From: Zopfochytrium polystomum | Lineage: Eukaryota; Chytridiomycota; Chytridiomycetes; Chytridiales; Chytridiaceae | NCBI GenBank assembly: GCA_025765615.1 | Contig: JAIVFJ010000153.1 | Coordinates: 1 to 64,000 of the forward strand | Reading direction: 5' to 3' | DNA: 64,000 bases | Shown: positions 9,961 through 21,096 of the stretch, one piece after another | How positions within the stretch are numbered: the first letter of the stretch is position 1 | Layout: every line of letters begins with the position of its first letter | Translations under genes and position numbers: made by a program | Notes under the pieces: model-generated | Databases searched by the model: none | Told to the model about the DNA's origin: nothing | The model's input: the letters and a program-made list of their open reading frames with translations, nothing else

Positions 9961-11490
9961 ATGACCTCGTTCCAGCCGCCGCCGACTTCTTCTACCCTCT
10001 ATGGCACCTACGACGTCCAGCAGCAGCAGCAACCTGATCCCGGCGGGGTCGCATCGCCGCATTTACCCCCCGGGAACCCCTTCGCCGCCGCCACCACCAG
10101 TGCCACCTCGTCGACCACCACCGTCGCGGCCGCCGTTCCCCCGGCAGCGCCCCCATACTCGTTCTCTTCGTCGTCACCGCCGTCCGCCGGATACTCGAAA
10201 CTGGACCCCGAATCTCGGGCGGCCTCAACAACCCCCTTCATGTCGCCGCCCGCCTACTCCCAGCCGCAAGGCACTCCCCTGCCGTTCGACGGCATCGTCG
10301 AGGACGGAAGGAACCCCGCCTACGTCGGCATCGCCGAAATCGCCGTGTGGATCGAGCGTCTCAAGCTCATTCGAAGCGTGTACGCCGCCATGGCCCTGCA
10401 GTTCCTGCTCGCCTCTGTCCTCGTTGGCCTCGCACTCTTTGACAAGCGCCTGAGGAACAACCTCGAAAGAGACGTGCAGTTGAGTTGTCCTCGATGGACC
10501 CCCTGACACCCACCCAGCCCGTGCTTGTGGTAGTGCTCGCAATCTGACATTTTTACGTTCTTTGCAGGGCGGGGCAGAAAGTCGTTTGGGTCCTCGTTGG
10601 CGCGACTGTGCTTGCCTTTGGCTTTCTCTTGCTTTCGCTGTTTCCCGCTCGCCGTTCGCCGTGGCGCACGTAAGTCGTCGGCGAACCCTTCAAACGCGAC
10701 ATAACACCAACAAAAAAACAAACTGACGCAAACCCCCAGTGTCTGCATCGTCCTGTACACGCTCCTCCAAGCGGTAGCCATTGGCATCGCCGGCATGCAC
10801 ATCCAGGCCCACTACCCGATCGTCCTCGCCCCCTTTGCGACGCAAACCGTCGTCTTCGCCGTCCTCGCCGCCGTCCTCCCCGCCCTCCACAAACCCCTCC
10901 CCGCCCGCCTCGCCCGCGCCGCAACCGTCGAGGTCGACCTCCGCCCGATCCCGCCCACCCGCGAAAAGACCCTCGCCTTCTTCCTCGCCCTTTCCGTCGC
11001 CGCCGCCGCTTCGTACCCGCTCGTCGCTGTGGACAGGGTCGTCGACGCCATGGTACCTATCCCTTACGCGTTCGCGCAGACGTTCCCGCAGGCCGGCGGC
11101 GCACCGGCGCTCCACGCCGCCATCATCGCGTCGCTCGTCTCCGCCGTGTTTGCCGTCGTCGCCGCCCACGTCGTGCACGTGGTCGTCCGTGGCATGAAGG
11201 ACGACAAGTTCCCCGCGCCCGACGCCGCCAGCAGTTCCGGCTACGGCTACGGCGGCGGAAGCACCGCGGGTTGCCTCGGCGACGCCCTCGGCTGGGGCGT
11301 CATTTACGCGGCGCTCGACAGCGGCGCCGCGGGCTCTTGGGGCCCTTCGCGCGCGAACCCGGAAGGCTTTTTTGAAACCATTTGCTTCGACACCAAGGAC
11401 GCCGAGGACCTGTGCGCGTGCTGCTGCGCCATGACCACGGCCGATCCGTCGTGCTGCCTCTTGTTTGTACTGTGTCCGGTTTGCTGCTGA
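9961..11490 (+). CDS. Lifeguard/BAX-inhibitor-1-like membrane protein
   Basis: Exons are 9961-10478, 10568-10669 and 10740-11490 (456 aa). Introns use GTTGAG..GCAG and GTAAGT..CCAG. Residues 1-115 are a Pro/Ser/Ala/Gln-rich cytosolic tail, typical of the family. RLKLIRSVYAAMALQFLLAS then starts the membrane domain, followed by VVWVLVGATVLAFGFLLLS and the ARRSPWRTV loop, which matches the family's PRRxPWN signature. At least five to six hydrophobic segments follow. Family members sit in ER or Golgi membranes and modulate calcium leak and cell death. The C-terminus departs from the family: Gly/Ser-rich, ending in a Cys-rich run (CACCCAM, CCLLFVLCPVCC). The start is the first ATG after the GA tract; an upstream in-frame ATG (9928) would add 11 residues. 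Confidence 0.7.
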
Positions 11491-12307
11491 TGTTTAAATA
11501 CATGTTATGCCGGCGAATGGGCGGTTCTCTTGGTGTAGTCGCGCGCGCTCGCTTTCCCTTTCTATTTTCCGTTTCTTTTTTTTTTTTTTTTTTTGTTTTT
11601 TTTTTTTTTTTGTGCGATCCCATGGTTCATTTTGCTGATGAAGCGCTAGATGGATAGATCTGTGTGTGGCCTCCTCGTTTACCCGTTTTTGAGGCAGTTC
11701 CTCATCCCAGCTTCTTGGACCTTCATGTTGTGCTTGCGCTCTTTCACTTTGTCCGCTCTTCTTTGTTCCCTCCAGTCCTTCGAGGTGACTGTGAGTGAGT
11801 GTGTTTGTGCTCCCAATGATAAGATTCAGGCTCATCCGTGTAACGGCGTTGCCGCGATTACTGGGAGAGCTCCGGAGAAAGAGCAATTAGAGACCCAAAA
11901 TGTGGGGAGGAATTCGACGGCTTCGGCAAAAAGAGCCTAAATGGTTTGGGGTATCGACGGCTTCGGTCACTTCCCCCCGGCGAGCTTCTCCATCCTTGCC
12001 CGAATGTTATTTTATTTTAGGTTCCAGTTATGGGAAAGGGGTGTGGGAAGGAAGGTGAAAAGCGTGGTCCCTACCTCCCAGATTTACGCGCTGGGCCTGT
12101 GTTGCACAGAAGAACACGGAAAGAAAAACAAAAAAATGAAAGAATAAACGAAGTGGGGTGGGGGCAGGAGGCAGGAGAGCTGAACTGTGACGAAAAGCAA
12201 AAGCAAAGCAGAAAAAGAATTTGAGAAAGCGAGAGAAACAAGGGATGAGGGAAAAACCCCCCGGAAACTCCTACGCCGCACCACCAAGTTCAATGTTTCC
12301 ACGCACT
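11491..12307. other. Convergent intergenic region
   Basis: Two genes end towards each other here. The stretch holds a T-rich run (11575-11612) and AG-rich DNA (12110-12260). No coding signal is supported. Confidence 0.5.
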
Positions 12308-15300
12308 TCACGCCAACAGCTCCAGCTGGCGCGGGTCGACGGCACCGCCGCGACGAGCGGCCGCCTTCCGGCGGTTCGGGTCCAGCTCGCTCTTACGCGT
12401 GCGGATCGCCTTGGGGGTGATCTCGATGACTTCGTCGTCTGGATGAACGCGGAGGTAGGGCGGAAGGTAACACGGGGGGAGGAGTGATTGGGTTTGCGAG
12501 CACGAGAGAGCCCTGTCAGCTGTGTGTGGACACGAATGATGGGAAGTGGAGAGAGGTCTCACCCTGAATGTAACTCATCAACCGCTCCAGGCCCAGCACG
12601 TCCGCCGGCACGAGCCGGATGGTCTCCTCCTTGCCCGCGGCGCGGATGTTCGTGAGCTGCTTCGCCTTGACCGGGTTCACCTCCAGGTCCGACTCGCGCG
12701 AGTGCTCGCCAATGACCATGCCCGGGTACACGACCGTGTTGGGCGTCACAAACAGCTTGCCGCGCGGCTCAATGTCGCGCAGCGCGTACGCCGTGCATTC
12801 GCCGGCCGCGGTCGAGAGGATCGAGCCTTTGCGCGGCTTGTCGATAGGCCCGCGGTACGGGAAGTAGCCTTTGAGGAGGTGGTTCAGGACGCCTTGGCCG
12901 CTCGTCTGAGAGAGTGGCAAGAACGGGATGCTATGAGCGTCAGAGAAATATGACGCGATCAAAAAAGAGCACAGCAGTAGCCGCTTGGTGGACTCACGTC
13001 GCTCTTGAACTGCGCGGGGTAGCCAAGCAAACCCCGAGTCGGCACCTCAAACATGATCCTCGCCCTGCCGCCGAGATCGCCGTACGACACCATGGTGCCC
13101 TTCCTGTAGCTCAGCTGCTCGATGACGCCGCCGGCGTGCTCGTGGTCGCAGTCGATCGTGACCTCCTCGACGGGCTCCATGACGGCGCGCTCCTTGCGCC
13201 CGTCGTCCGTCATCGTTTCCGCGGCCTTGAGAATGACACGTGGCGGCGACACCGACAGCTCAAACCCTTCGCGCCGCATGGTCTCGATCAGGACCCCCAT
13301 CTGCAGCTCGCCGCGCCCCTTCACTTCGAAGCCGTCCGACGTTTCGGTCAGCCGAAGTGCCGGGTTCACCTCGCACTCGCGGATCAGCCGGTCGCGAATG
13401 AGCTGGGTCGTCAGAAGTTTGCCGTCCTGTCCGGCTAGAGGCGAATCGTTGACGAAAAACATCATCGAGATCGTGGGTGGGTCGACGGGCACAAACTGTT
13501 GAGGAAAAAAAAATCGCATCAGCAGCAGACCGGAAGTCTGTCCTTTCCCCAGCGGCGTACCGGCAACCCCTCCTTCACGTCGACGCTGCACACAGTGTGG
13601 TTCACAAACGCCCCGTCGATGCCGGCGATCGAAACAATGTCGCCGGCTCCGGCCGCTTCCACAGGGAACTGCTGCAGGCCCTGACGAAGGAGAATCTTTG
13701 TGCACCGGCCCTCCACGACGACGTTTCCTGCCGTGTCGATTGACTTGATGGCGTCGCCTGGGCGGAGAGTGCCGGACTCGACGCGACCGAGATAGCATTT
13801 TCCGAGGAAGGGGTTGTTTTCAATTTGCTGATGAGGGGGAAGCAAGCGTTCGATGTGGCCGTTGAGTCAGCATAACTGCCGATCGAGCGAAATATTCTCC
13901 TGCAACTCACCGTTACGAGCATCTTGAACGGGCCCGATCGGTCACCCTTTGGCGGCGGGACCTCGTCGACAATAAGGTCCAGCAACGGCAGCACGCCCTT
14001 GGACTTGTCCGCGTCCTGCCAGCTGCCTTCGGGATCGACAAGCGCCCAACCCTCCTTTGCCGAGGCGTGGACGACGCGGTACTCGAGCTGCTCCTCGCTC
14101 GCGCAGCCCAGGCCGAGGAACAGGTCGAGCACCTCCGCGTCGACCTCGCCGGGGCGGGCCGAGTCGCGGTCAACTTTGTTGAGGACGACAATCACCTTGA
14201 GCCCGCGCTGGAGCGCCTTTGTGAGGACAAAGCGCGTTTGCGTCATGGGACCTTCGGTCGCGCAGACGAGGAGGAGGCAGGCGTCGACGGTCGACAGCAC
14301 GCGTTCGACTTCGCCGCCAAAGTCGGCGTGGCCGGGGGTGTCGACGAGGTTGATGCGGTGCGACCGGTGGAGCAAGGACGTCGACTTTGAAAGAATGGTG
14401 ATACCGCGCTCCCGTTCGAGAGCGTTAGAGTCCATCACGCGAGCAGCCGGGTCCACTGCGGCGGCACCTACATTAGAGGTCAGCACGGTCAGAATTGGGG
14501 CGTTGAGAAAGTGCGAAAAGGAACGAAAGGGCTGAAGGAGAAAATGATTGTCGAGTTGGCGAGGTTTGAACGGTTCCAAGAAAGTACGCACCAGACTGCC
14601 GGAGAAGCTGGTCAACAAGGGAAGTTTTTCCGCTGTAGGTTACGCGAGGGGAAGGTAGCGAGGCAGAAGCAAAAGCATTGTTTTGCAGGGTTAGTTGGGT
14701 TCCTACGAACAAAGGGAACCCAAAGAGATGAGAAGCCGGGCCAGAGCACTCAACTGATCGACGTGAGCAATGATTGCAACCTAAGAGAAGAGCCAGTTCC
14801 GAGGGTTACATTAGCGTCCGTTCCGGGAGAGGCAGCGGAAAAACAAAACTCTAAACACCCGAGTGCAAACGAGTCAGCCGAAGGAGGATGACTCACATTG
14901 CGAATCTTGTCCATCCCAAAGAGCCCCGCCATGTTGGTGTTCTCCGGGTCGGGCGTGTCGACGAGGGTCGCATTCGACCGGCGCTGGGACCGGGCGGGTG
15001 GTATCAGGCAAGAGAACGGGAGGCGGCGTGTGCTACTACGTGAGGAGGAGGAGGAGAAGGAGGAGGAGGGGTATGACGACGACGATGACGACGACGACGT
15101 TGCGGTGAAGAAGGAACGAAGGGTGGCTGACGAAGTGAGGGACGACGAGTGGCGGAGGAGGACGGAACGGGTGGCAGAGGCGGGGACCGCGGGGCCCGCC
15201 GCGGCGAGGGCGAGAGCGGACGGGCGGCCGCGGCCTTCCACGCCAGCGGAGGAGCGGGCGGCGTGGCGCGGCAGGGCGGCGGTGATCCTGGGCGACGGCG

Positions 15301-15565
15301 GGGACCGGGACGCGGCGGCTGCGGCTGCGGCCGGCGGCGGCGGTGGCGGTCGCGTTCGAGCGGCGGCGGCGGCGGCGGCTCCTGATGACGCTGCTGCTGC
15401 TGCTGCTGCTGCTGCGGCGGCGGCGGCGGCGGCGACGAGCGGGGACGCCGAGGGGGAGGATGCGGCGGAGCGGAGCAGCAGCGCGCGCCGCAAGAGGCCC
15501 GCTGACACCAACGACGGCGACGGCGACGACGGTGTCGGGCGGGCGGTTTCTGATCGCGGCCGCAT
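12308..15565 (-). CDS. typA: TypA/BipA-family ribosome-associated GTPase, probably mitochondrial
   Basis: Exons on the minus strand are 15565-14897, 14780-14755, 14632-14592, 14467-13911, 13827-13561, 13495-12998, 12905-12563 and 12438-12308 (843 aa). The EF-G-like G domain has G1 AHVDHGKTS (split by an intron at Asp-His), switch I ERERGITIL, G3 DTPGHADFGGEVERV and G4 NKVDR. Domain II, domain III with VKGRGELQMGVLIETMRREG, domain V (EVPTRGLLGYPAQF) and the TypA-specific C-terminus (GKLFVTPNTVVYPGMVIGEH, ITPKAIRTRK) follow. Bacterial TypA is about 600 aa; the extra ~220 N-terminal residues are Arg/Ser/Ala-rich with polyalanine (GCN) runs and look like an organellar presequence. All splice sites are GT-AG and the phases agree. 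An alternative start at the internal MAGLFGMDK would remove the presequence. Confidence 0.9.
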
Positions 15566-16074
15566 GTTTTCTTGCTTTCTTTCTTTTTTTTTGAATTTTG
15601 TCTCACTTTCTCTTTCTTATTTTTTTTTTTTTTTTTTTCTTCCTCCTTCGCCTCCCTTGTTGAGTGGTTCTTGTTGAAGACTTGTCACTACGAAGAAAAA
15701 AGAAAAAGAAAAAAAAAAAAAAAAAAAGACAAACAATAAAAAGAAACTAAAGTTCGTTACCCCGACCAGAAGGCAGAAAAAAAGCGAAGGGAAAAAATGG
15801 CAAAAACAATTCATTCAAGGCTGAGCTTGGCGGGTGGTTGAAGCAGCTAACAGCAGCACAACAGCAACAGGGCGATGCAAGAAAAAAGAAGACCAAGATG
15901 ATGATGATGATGATGAAGAGTTACTGCAAAATGAAAGAAGCGACGAGAAACGCCCGATCACACGCCATAATGCAGGCAGATGCAATAATGCAACACATGT
16001 ATTTCATTCGCATTCATTCATTCCGTTTGTCCGCTCGTTCGTCCGCTCGCTCCTCCTCGTCCAACGCCGCTCAA
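15566..16074. other. Promoter side of typA and 3' flank of the dehydrogenase gene
   Basis: The stretch contains T-rich (15620-15640) and A-rich (15698-15727) homopolymers and a GATGAT run (15898-15914). No gene is seen. Confidence 0.45.
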
Positions 16075-17327
16075 TCAAGCAGCGAACGTCTTGTCGGTGC
16101 GCTCGAGCACAACGCGGTAGCGCGGGCTGCCCTTGCGCACGCGGCCGATGGCCTCGTTGACCTGCTCCATGGGCGTGACCTCGACGAACGGCCTGACGCC
16201 GTGAGCGGCGGCAAACTCGAGTGTGGCCCGCAGCTCGGCGACCGAGCCGATGGCGGAGCCGGACAGCGTGCGGCCCGCGGGCACCAGCGCGCCGCCCGAG
16301 AGCGCGAGCGGCGACTCTGGCAGCGCCAGCAGCACGGCGTGGCCGTGGCGCACGCGCAGCAGCGCCAGCAGCCGGTCCAGCGACTCGTGCGCGTAGAACG
16401 TGGTGATGATCAGCACGTCCAGCGTGCCCGCGACGCGCGCGTAGTCCGCCGGGTCCGCCAGCACGCAGAAATCGCGCGCGCCCAGCGACGTCGCCTCCGC
16501 CTTCTTGGACGGGCTGTGGCTGATGGCGACCACGTCCGCGCCGAGCTTGGACGCAAACTGCACCGCGAGGTGCCCGAGCCCGCCGATGCCCGCCACCCCG
16601 ACTTTCTTGCCCGCGCCCGCGCCGGGCTCGCCGCCGAGGATGCGCCGCAGCGGCGCGAACACGGTCACGCCCGCGCACATGAGCGGCGCGGCGTGCTCGG
16701 GCGCAATGCCCTCCGGCACGGGGACCGCCCACTTTGCGTGCACGCGCACGTGCGACGCGTACCCGCCGTACGACTTGTCGGCGTCGGTCGCCGACGCCTT
16801 GCTGCCGGTCGCCGGGTCGGGGTACACGTCGCCGTACGTCCACACGCGCTTGGAGCAGTAGTTGTCGTCGCCCGCCAGGCACAGGTCGCACTCGTTGCAC
16901 GCAAACACGGCCGCGCCGATCCCGACCAGCGTGCCGACCGCCGGCGACGACACCGCGCTGCCCGTCGCGACAACCTTGCCGACGATTTCGTGGCCCGGGA
17001 TAACCGGGTAGCGGGTCGGGCCCCACCCAGAGTCGATCGTGCTGGGTCGTCGTGGAGGGGGGGGAGTGAGTGAGTGAGTCAGTGAGTCGAGTGAGTGAGT
17101 AAAGTGAGAGGAAGAGGACGGCAAGAACGAGAGAGAGAGGGCTCCTACCGACCGACCGAGACGGTCACACATACTCACTGGATGTCCGAGCCGCAGATGC
17201 CGCAGTGCGAGATTTCGACCTCGACGTCGTTTGCGCCGAGCGGGCGCGGGGTGTACGAGAAGGGGACCATGGGCTGGTCCTTGCCCTTGCAGGCGAAGCC
17301 GTGGAAAGAGGCGGTCGGTGGGGCCAT
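16075..17327 (-). CDS. Zinc-dependent alcohol dehydrogenase, cinnamyl-alcohol-dehydrogenase type
   Basis: Exons are 17327-17179 and 17041-16075 (371 aa, the usual family length). The catalytic zinc site is seen in GICGSDIH and GHEIVG. The structural zinc loop is CNECDLCLAGDDNYC with four cysteines. The cofactor fold is GIGGLGHLAVQFASKLGA, whose downstream SHSPSKK favours NADP(H). The family reduces aromatic and medium-chain aldehydes to alcohols in the cytosol; the substrate cannot be read from sequence. The intron splits the codon before TIDSGWGPTRYPVIPGHE, a block strongly conserved in the CAD group. The start at 17327 gives MAPPTASFHGFA; a GT microsatellite lies just upstream. Confidence 0.92.
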
Positions 17328-17345
17328 GATCAGTTCTTCTGATGT

Positions 17346-17377
17346 GTGTGTGTGTGTGTGTGTGTGTCTGTGTGTGT
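17346..17377. repeat. GT microsatellite in dehydrogenase 5' region
   Basis: A (GT)n tract lies 20 nt upstream of the start codon, most likely in the 5' untranslated region on the minus strand (CA on the transcript). Confidence 0.8.
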
Positions 17378-17549
17378 AGTTTCGTCTGTTCGATTTTTGG
17401 TTATCCTTTGTTGAGGTCGCCCCCTTTAAATACTTTCGGGCGTGGCTATTCAGCCGACGCAAGAACAAGACGGAAATAAAAAAGAAAGAAAGAGGAAGCG
17501 ATGCGTTTCCCTCCACTGTATGACAAACCAAGAACGCGGAAGCTCAGGA

Positions 17550-17583
<34 letters not shown>

Positions 17584-18450
17584 AAAAATGAGACAAGAGA
17601 AAAGAAAAGAAAAAGAGAAAAAGAAAAAGAAAAGAAAAGAAAAGAAACGAAAAGAAAAGAAAAGAGAAAAAGGAAAATAGAAAAAAAGACAGAAACCAAC
17701 CGAGAACAGAAAACATTCAGGAGTTTTTGCGTTTTTGCAATTCCACAGAATGGGGGAGGGGGCTCGATCGATCCGACTCCTGTGCATCGCGACGGACATG
17801 CAATTCCGTGACGCACCCGCAGGAAAAGAAGAATAAACACTGTAAATAAAGAAAGAAATAAACAACAAATTTCAATGGCCCCCCACAATAATATCGCTTG
17901 AATTTCAAATCTGCCGAGGGCGAGGGGCCAACCAAATAAAGAAGAAAAAAAAAAAAAGGAAAAAAAAAAAAGAAGAAAAAAAAAGAAGAAAAAAAAAGAG
18001 AAATTGCAGCTCCACTATTGCACGATAACCGAGATTATTAATATTGCTGTTTCCGCGGAAACTGGCAATCCCAGCGACGAAAGAACAACAACCATCGAGT
18101 GATCGTCTTTCCCAATAAAGCGATGCAAAGATAAGAAGCAAAAATGCAAAAACAGCTTTCTTTTCAATCAAAAAAATATTGGGAATGTTGCCGTTTCAAC
18201 ATGAATTAAAACCGTAATAATGTTTTGGGGACAGCCTTTCCCACACACACAATCATCGCCCCTGATGATTGCAACCGTCACCGGATGACACTTTCCACCG
18301 AAAGAGCAATACTTACGCCATAGAAAACCTACGGGTACTCAGGAAGTACATGCAGGGAGGGATTTGCGGGAGGGGGAAAATCCACTGGGGGCAGGGGGTC
18401 TCCCTGGACGATGTCTTTATTTTTTTCTTGTTTTTTTGTGGCGTCGTGGA
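17378..18450. other. A-rich intergenic region
   Basis: This stretch is dominated by purine/A tracts on the + strand (A30 at about 17551-17582; AAAAGAAA repeats 17585-17680; 17945-18000). Long Phe-rich minus-strand ORFs are artefacts of these tracts. No gene is supported. Confidence 0.6.
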
Positions 18451-20574
18451 TCACCGAGGCTGCTCATCACAAAACACAACAACATTCCCTTTTCGTCTCC
18501 AGTCGTCATGGAAATGACTATTGAACAGCGACAAACACTGTAGAAAAAAGAAAGTAAGCAAGCTCCAGCGTTAGCGGAGGTAGGCTTTGGTTGACGGCAG
18601 CCGCGCGAAGAAAAACAAGAAAAAATCGTTTTTCCCCTTTACCTGCGCATAGCCGCTCCCTTCAAACAGAGGCGCCACGTCGTTCAAGAGCGCCTCAAAC
18701 AACACCACGTGCGACGGCCAAAAGTACTTTTCGATCGCGTACTCCTGGCCGTCAACGTACAGCGTGGAATTCGGTGGGTCGGGCCACGGCAGAGTACGGT
18801 TTCCCAGCTGGTTGGAAAAGTAGGATTCGAAAAATTTCCGGGGGTCTTTGTAAAAGATGTCGGATTCGTCGAGGTAGGGTGTTGCGAGACTGTGGCTATT
18901 TTTGATTTGATTTGTTTTAAAATCTTAGAGTCGTAGATGATAGAGGGTGTTTTTTGCATTTACCTTAATGGGGGATGGCAAGTAATGTATCGCGTGGGAA
19001 CGTTTCGATGCAGGTACGAGTACAAGGGAGTTGAATGGCACGGCATCAAGAACAGAACGCCACCAAGCGATCGCTCGTTCCGAAGCCAATGCATTACGTC
19101 CGTGACGCCGCGCTGGTGCACCAGCCCCAAATACAAACCCGCCAACGCGTTCAACAATACCGTAAACCCGATCGCCGTCCAAAAAAACCGCGGCCGCCTG
19201 CGCTCAGCAGCGTCAACCCGCCACGCGTGCAGTGCGCGTCCGGCCTCGACGCAAACGACGGGGAGCAGCGGCATGACGAAGCGGAACTCCTTGTGAGGCA
19301 GCGCGCTGTAGACCGCGACGGTGGCGACCACCAGCCGCGTCGCGATCCTGGTCGAGTCGGGCGGGTTCGGAGCAAAGGCGGCCCAAACGACGAACGGCGT
19401 GTGCGTGAAGAACACGAGCGGGACTCCCTGTGATAGGTACCAGTGCCACGGATTGGAGCCGTAAAAAGTCGCAATGTCCCGCGCGACGTTGAAGTAAAAA
19501 AAGTTCAACGGGGCGAGCGTCCATTCGCCATAGTAGGCCGAGTCGACTGCGACAGAAATAGCGACTGCAAGAATGCTTGGGGAAACGTTGGAGGAAGAAG
19601 AAAAAAAGATTTGGTGTGGGCTTCTCAGCCTACCTGACAGCGATTGCGCGAGAAATAAGGCTCGTGCGACCCATCCAGTTAAGCCGGGCGAGACGATCGG
19701 TACCCATCACCAACCAAATCACGACGTTTGTTGGCCGCAAAATGCACGCAAATGCAGCAATGGACAGACTAAGTAACTCTCTACCACCAATGTCAGTTAC
19801 CAGCGGAGCAAATGAAAAAGTGGACGCTTACGACCTCCTGGCAACACCCTCGCTGGACGTGCCGGGCCAGGGCCAAAAGAGAAGCGCTAAAGACGTCAGG
19901 CTTGTCTCGATGCTGTTTGAGAAGGTTCTTGTGGCGCAGAAGAAATTGAAAAACGACACCAACGAAGCAAAGAGCTTTTCCGCCGATTTGGTTAGCCGCG
20001 TAATCCCAAACACGAATAAACAAACGCAACCCACAGCCCACCGCGCCGGTCCCGGTCCATAGAGCCTTTTCGCGAGGAGATACACGGAAACGTCAGCTGC
20101 AGCAGCGAACATGGCTTGCAGTATCTTTGGCGCAAGTATCTGTGAAGATTGTGTGCGGGGTGAAGGTTGTTGCAAGGAAGGTCTGCGGTGGCACTTACGA
20201 ACAGAGCCGAGTTGTCAAGACCCATCACCGAAAGCGCTTTGTAGACGGCGGCGAAGAGCAAAGGGTGCATGAACCCGCGGATTCGGTGAGTCCACTCCCA
20301 CGTCAGAGCGCCATAACTGCATTGAATCGAACGGGAAAGGGAGCAGGTTCAACAACCACTCACACCTCCCTTTACGGGGCCCGAAAACGTACCCAAAAAC
20401 GGCGTGGTGCGCGACTTCCAAGGACTGCCAGTACTCGTCCGGCGAGAAGAAGGTGACGACGCTGGGGGCGGCGACGAAAACGCGGAACGCAGTGGCCAGC
20501 GCGGCTGCAAAGATGATGGGCGCTCTCTTGGCGATCGGCGGCGGTGTCCGCGGAGGACGCGGGGGCCTTGTCAT
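18451..20574 (-). CDS. gpi10: GPI mannosyltransferase 3 (PIG-B/Gpi10 type, GT22)
   Basis: Exons are 20574-20393, 20316-20199, 20139-19832, 19780-19634, 19575-18964, 18889-18643 and 18537-18451 (566 aa). The lumenal-loop hallmark SPDEYWQSLEVAHH is near residue 45, followed by YGALTWEWTHRIRG. FCATRTFSNSIETSLT, PTNVVIWLV, YYGEWTLAPLNFFYFN and CHSTPLYSYLHRN follow, and the C-terminus is FNSHFHDDWRRKGNVVVF. All are typical of PIG-B, a multi-pass ER enzyme that adds the third mannose of the GPI core from dolichol-phosphate-mannose. Within exon 3 a 60-nt stretch with GT..AG ends may be a further intron, giving 546 aa. The start ATG 20574 is preferred to 20775, which would add an unhydrophobic 67-residue leader. 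Confidence 0.92.
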
Positions 20575-21096
20575 GGCAAGCGTTTCTCCACCCCCAGTCC
20601 TGTCCCATCGCTCAGGCGCAGCACACTGACCACCCAAAGCAAGGAACCCGGCGCCCACCGGGCTATCCCCCCCACAGCTCGTCGCTTTCGCCCCTTCCCG
20701 TATATGTTTCCACTCTACAGCCGCCGTGTCCCGCCCCACACAGCGTTCGCCTTCGACGCCAAATACTGGCTCCAACGCCCTTCCACTTCACAACCCTTGA
20801 GTTCATTTGTCAATTTTCTACAGGGGATTTGTTTTACATTCGGTGTTAAAAAAAAACTTGAGTCCCTTTACAATAATTGGACTACGATCGACGTTTTTTT
20901 TTTTTGGTTCGGAAGAAGCGAAGGAACAAGTGCAAAATACAACAACATTGCTAGAGAGGTATCGCGTCTTTGGGTGGGGAACACAAACTGAAACAGAACA
21001 AAAAAAAAGCCAACGAAAAGAGTCCAACTGGATCCGACAATTATGGAGACTCGGGTCCCCACGCGTCTCCCCCCGTTTCCCCACAAAAAACCATAT
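20575..21096. other. Region between cyclase stop and gpi10 start
   Basis: Short intergenic DNA that is upstream of gpi10 and downstream of the cyclase gene (both minus strand). No feature is supported beyond short A/T runs (20849-20857, 20895-20905). Confidence 0.4.

Noticed and set aside
10001..10453. Long Pro/Arg/Ser-rich open frames overlapping the Lifeguard-like gene, and similar ones over 10781-11197, 13924-14535 and 15838-17073
   Set aside because: Off-frame shadows of GC-rich genes; composition follows the third-base bias of the real frame.
17446..18171. Long minus-strand Phe/Leu/Ser-rich ORFs resembling membrane proteins
   Set aside because: They are translations of A-rich and AAAG-repeat tracts with no conserved motif or splice structure.
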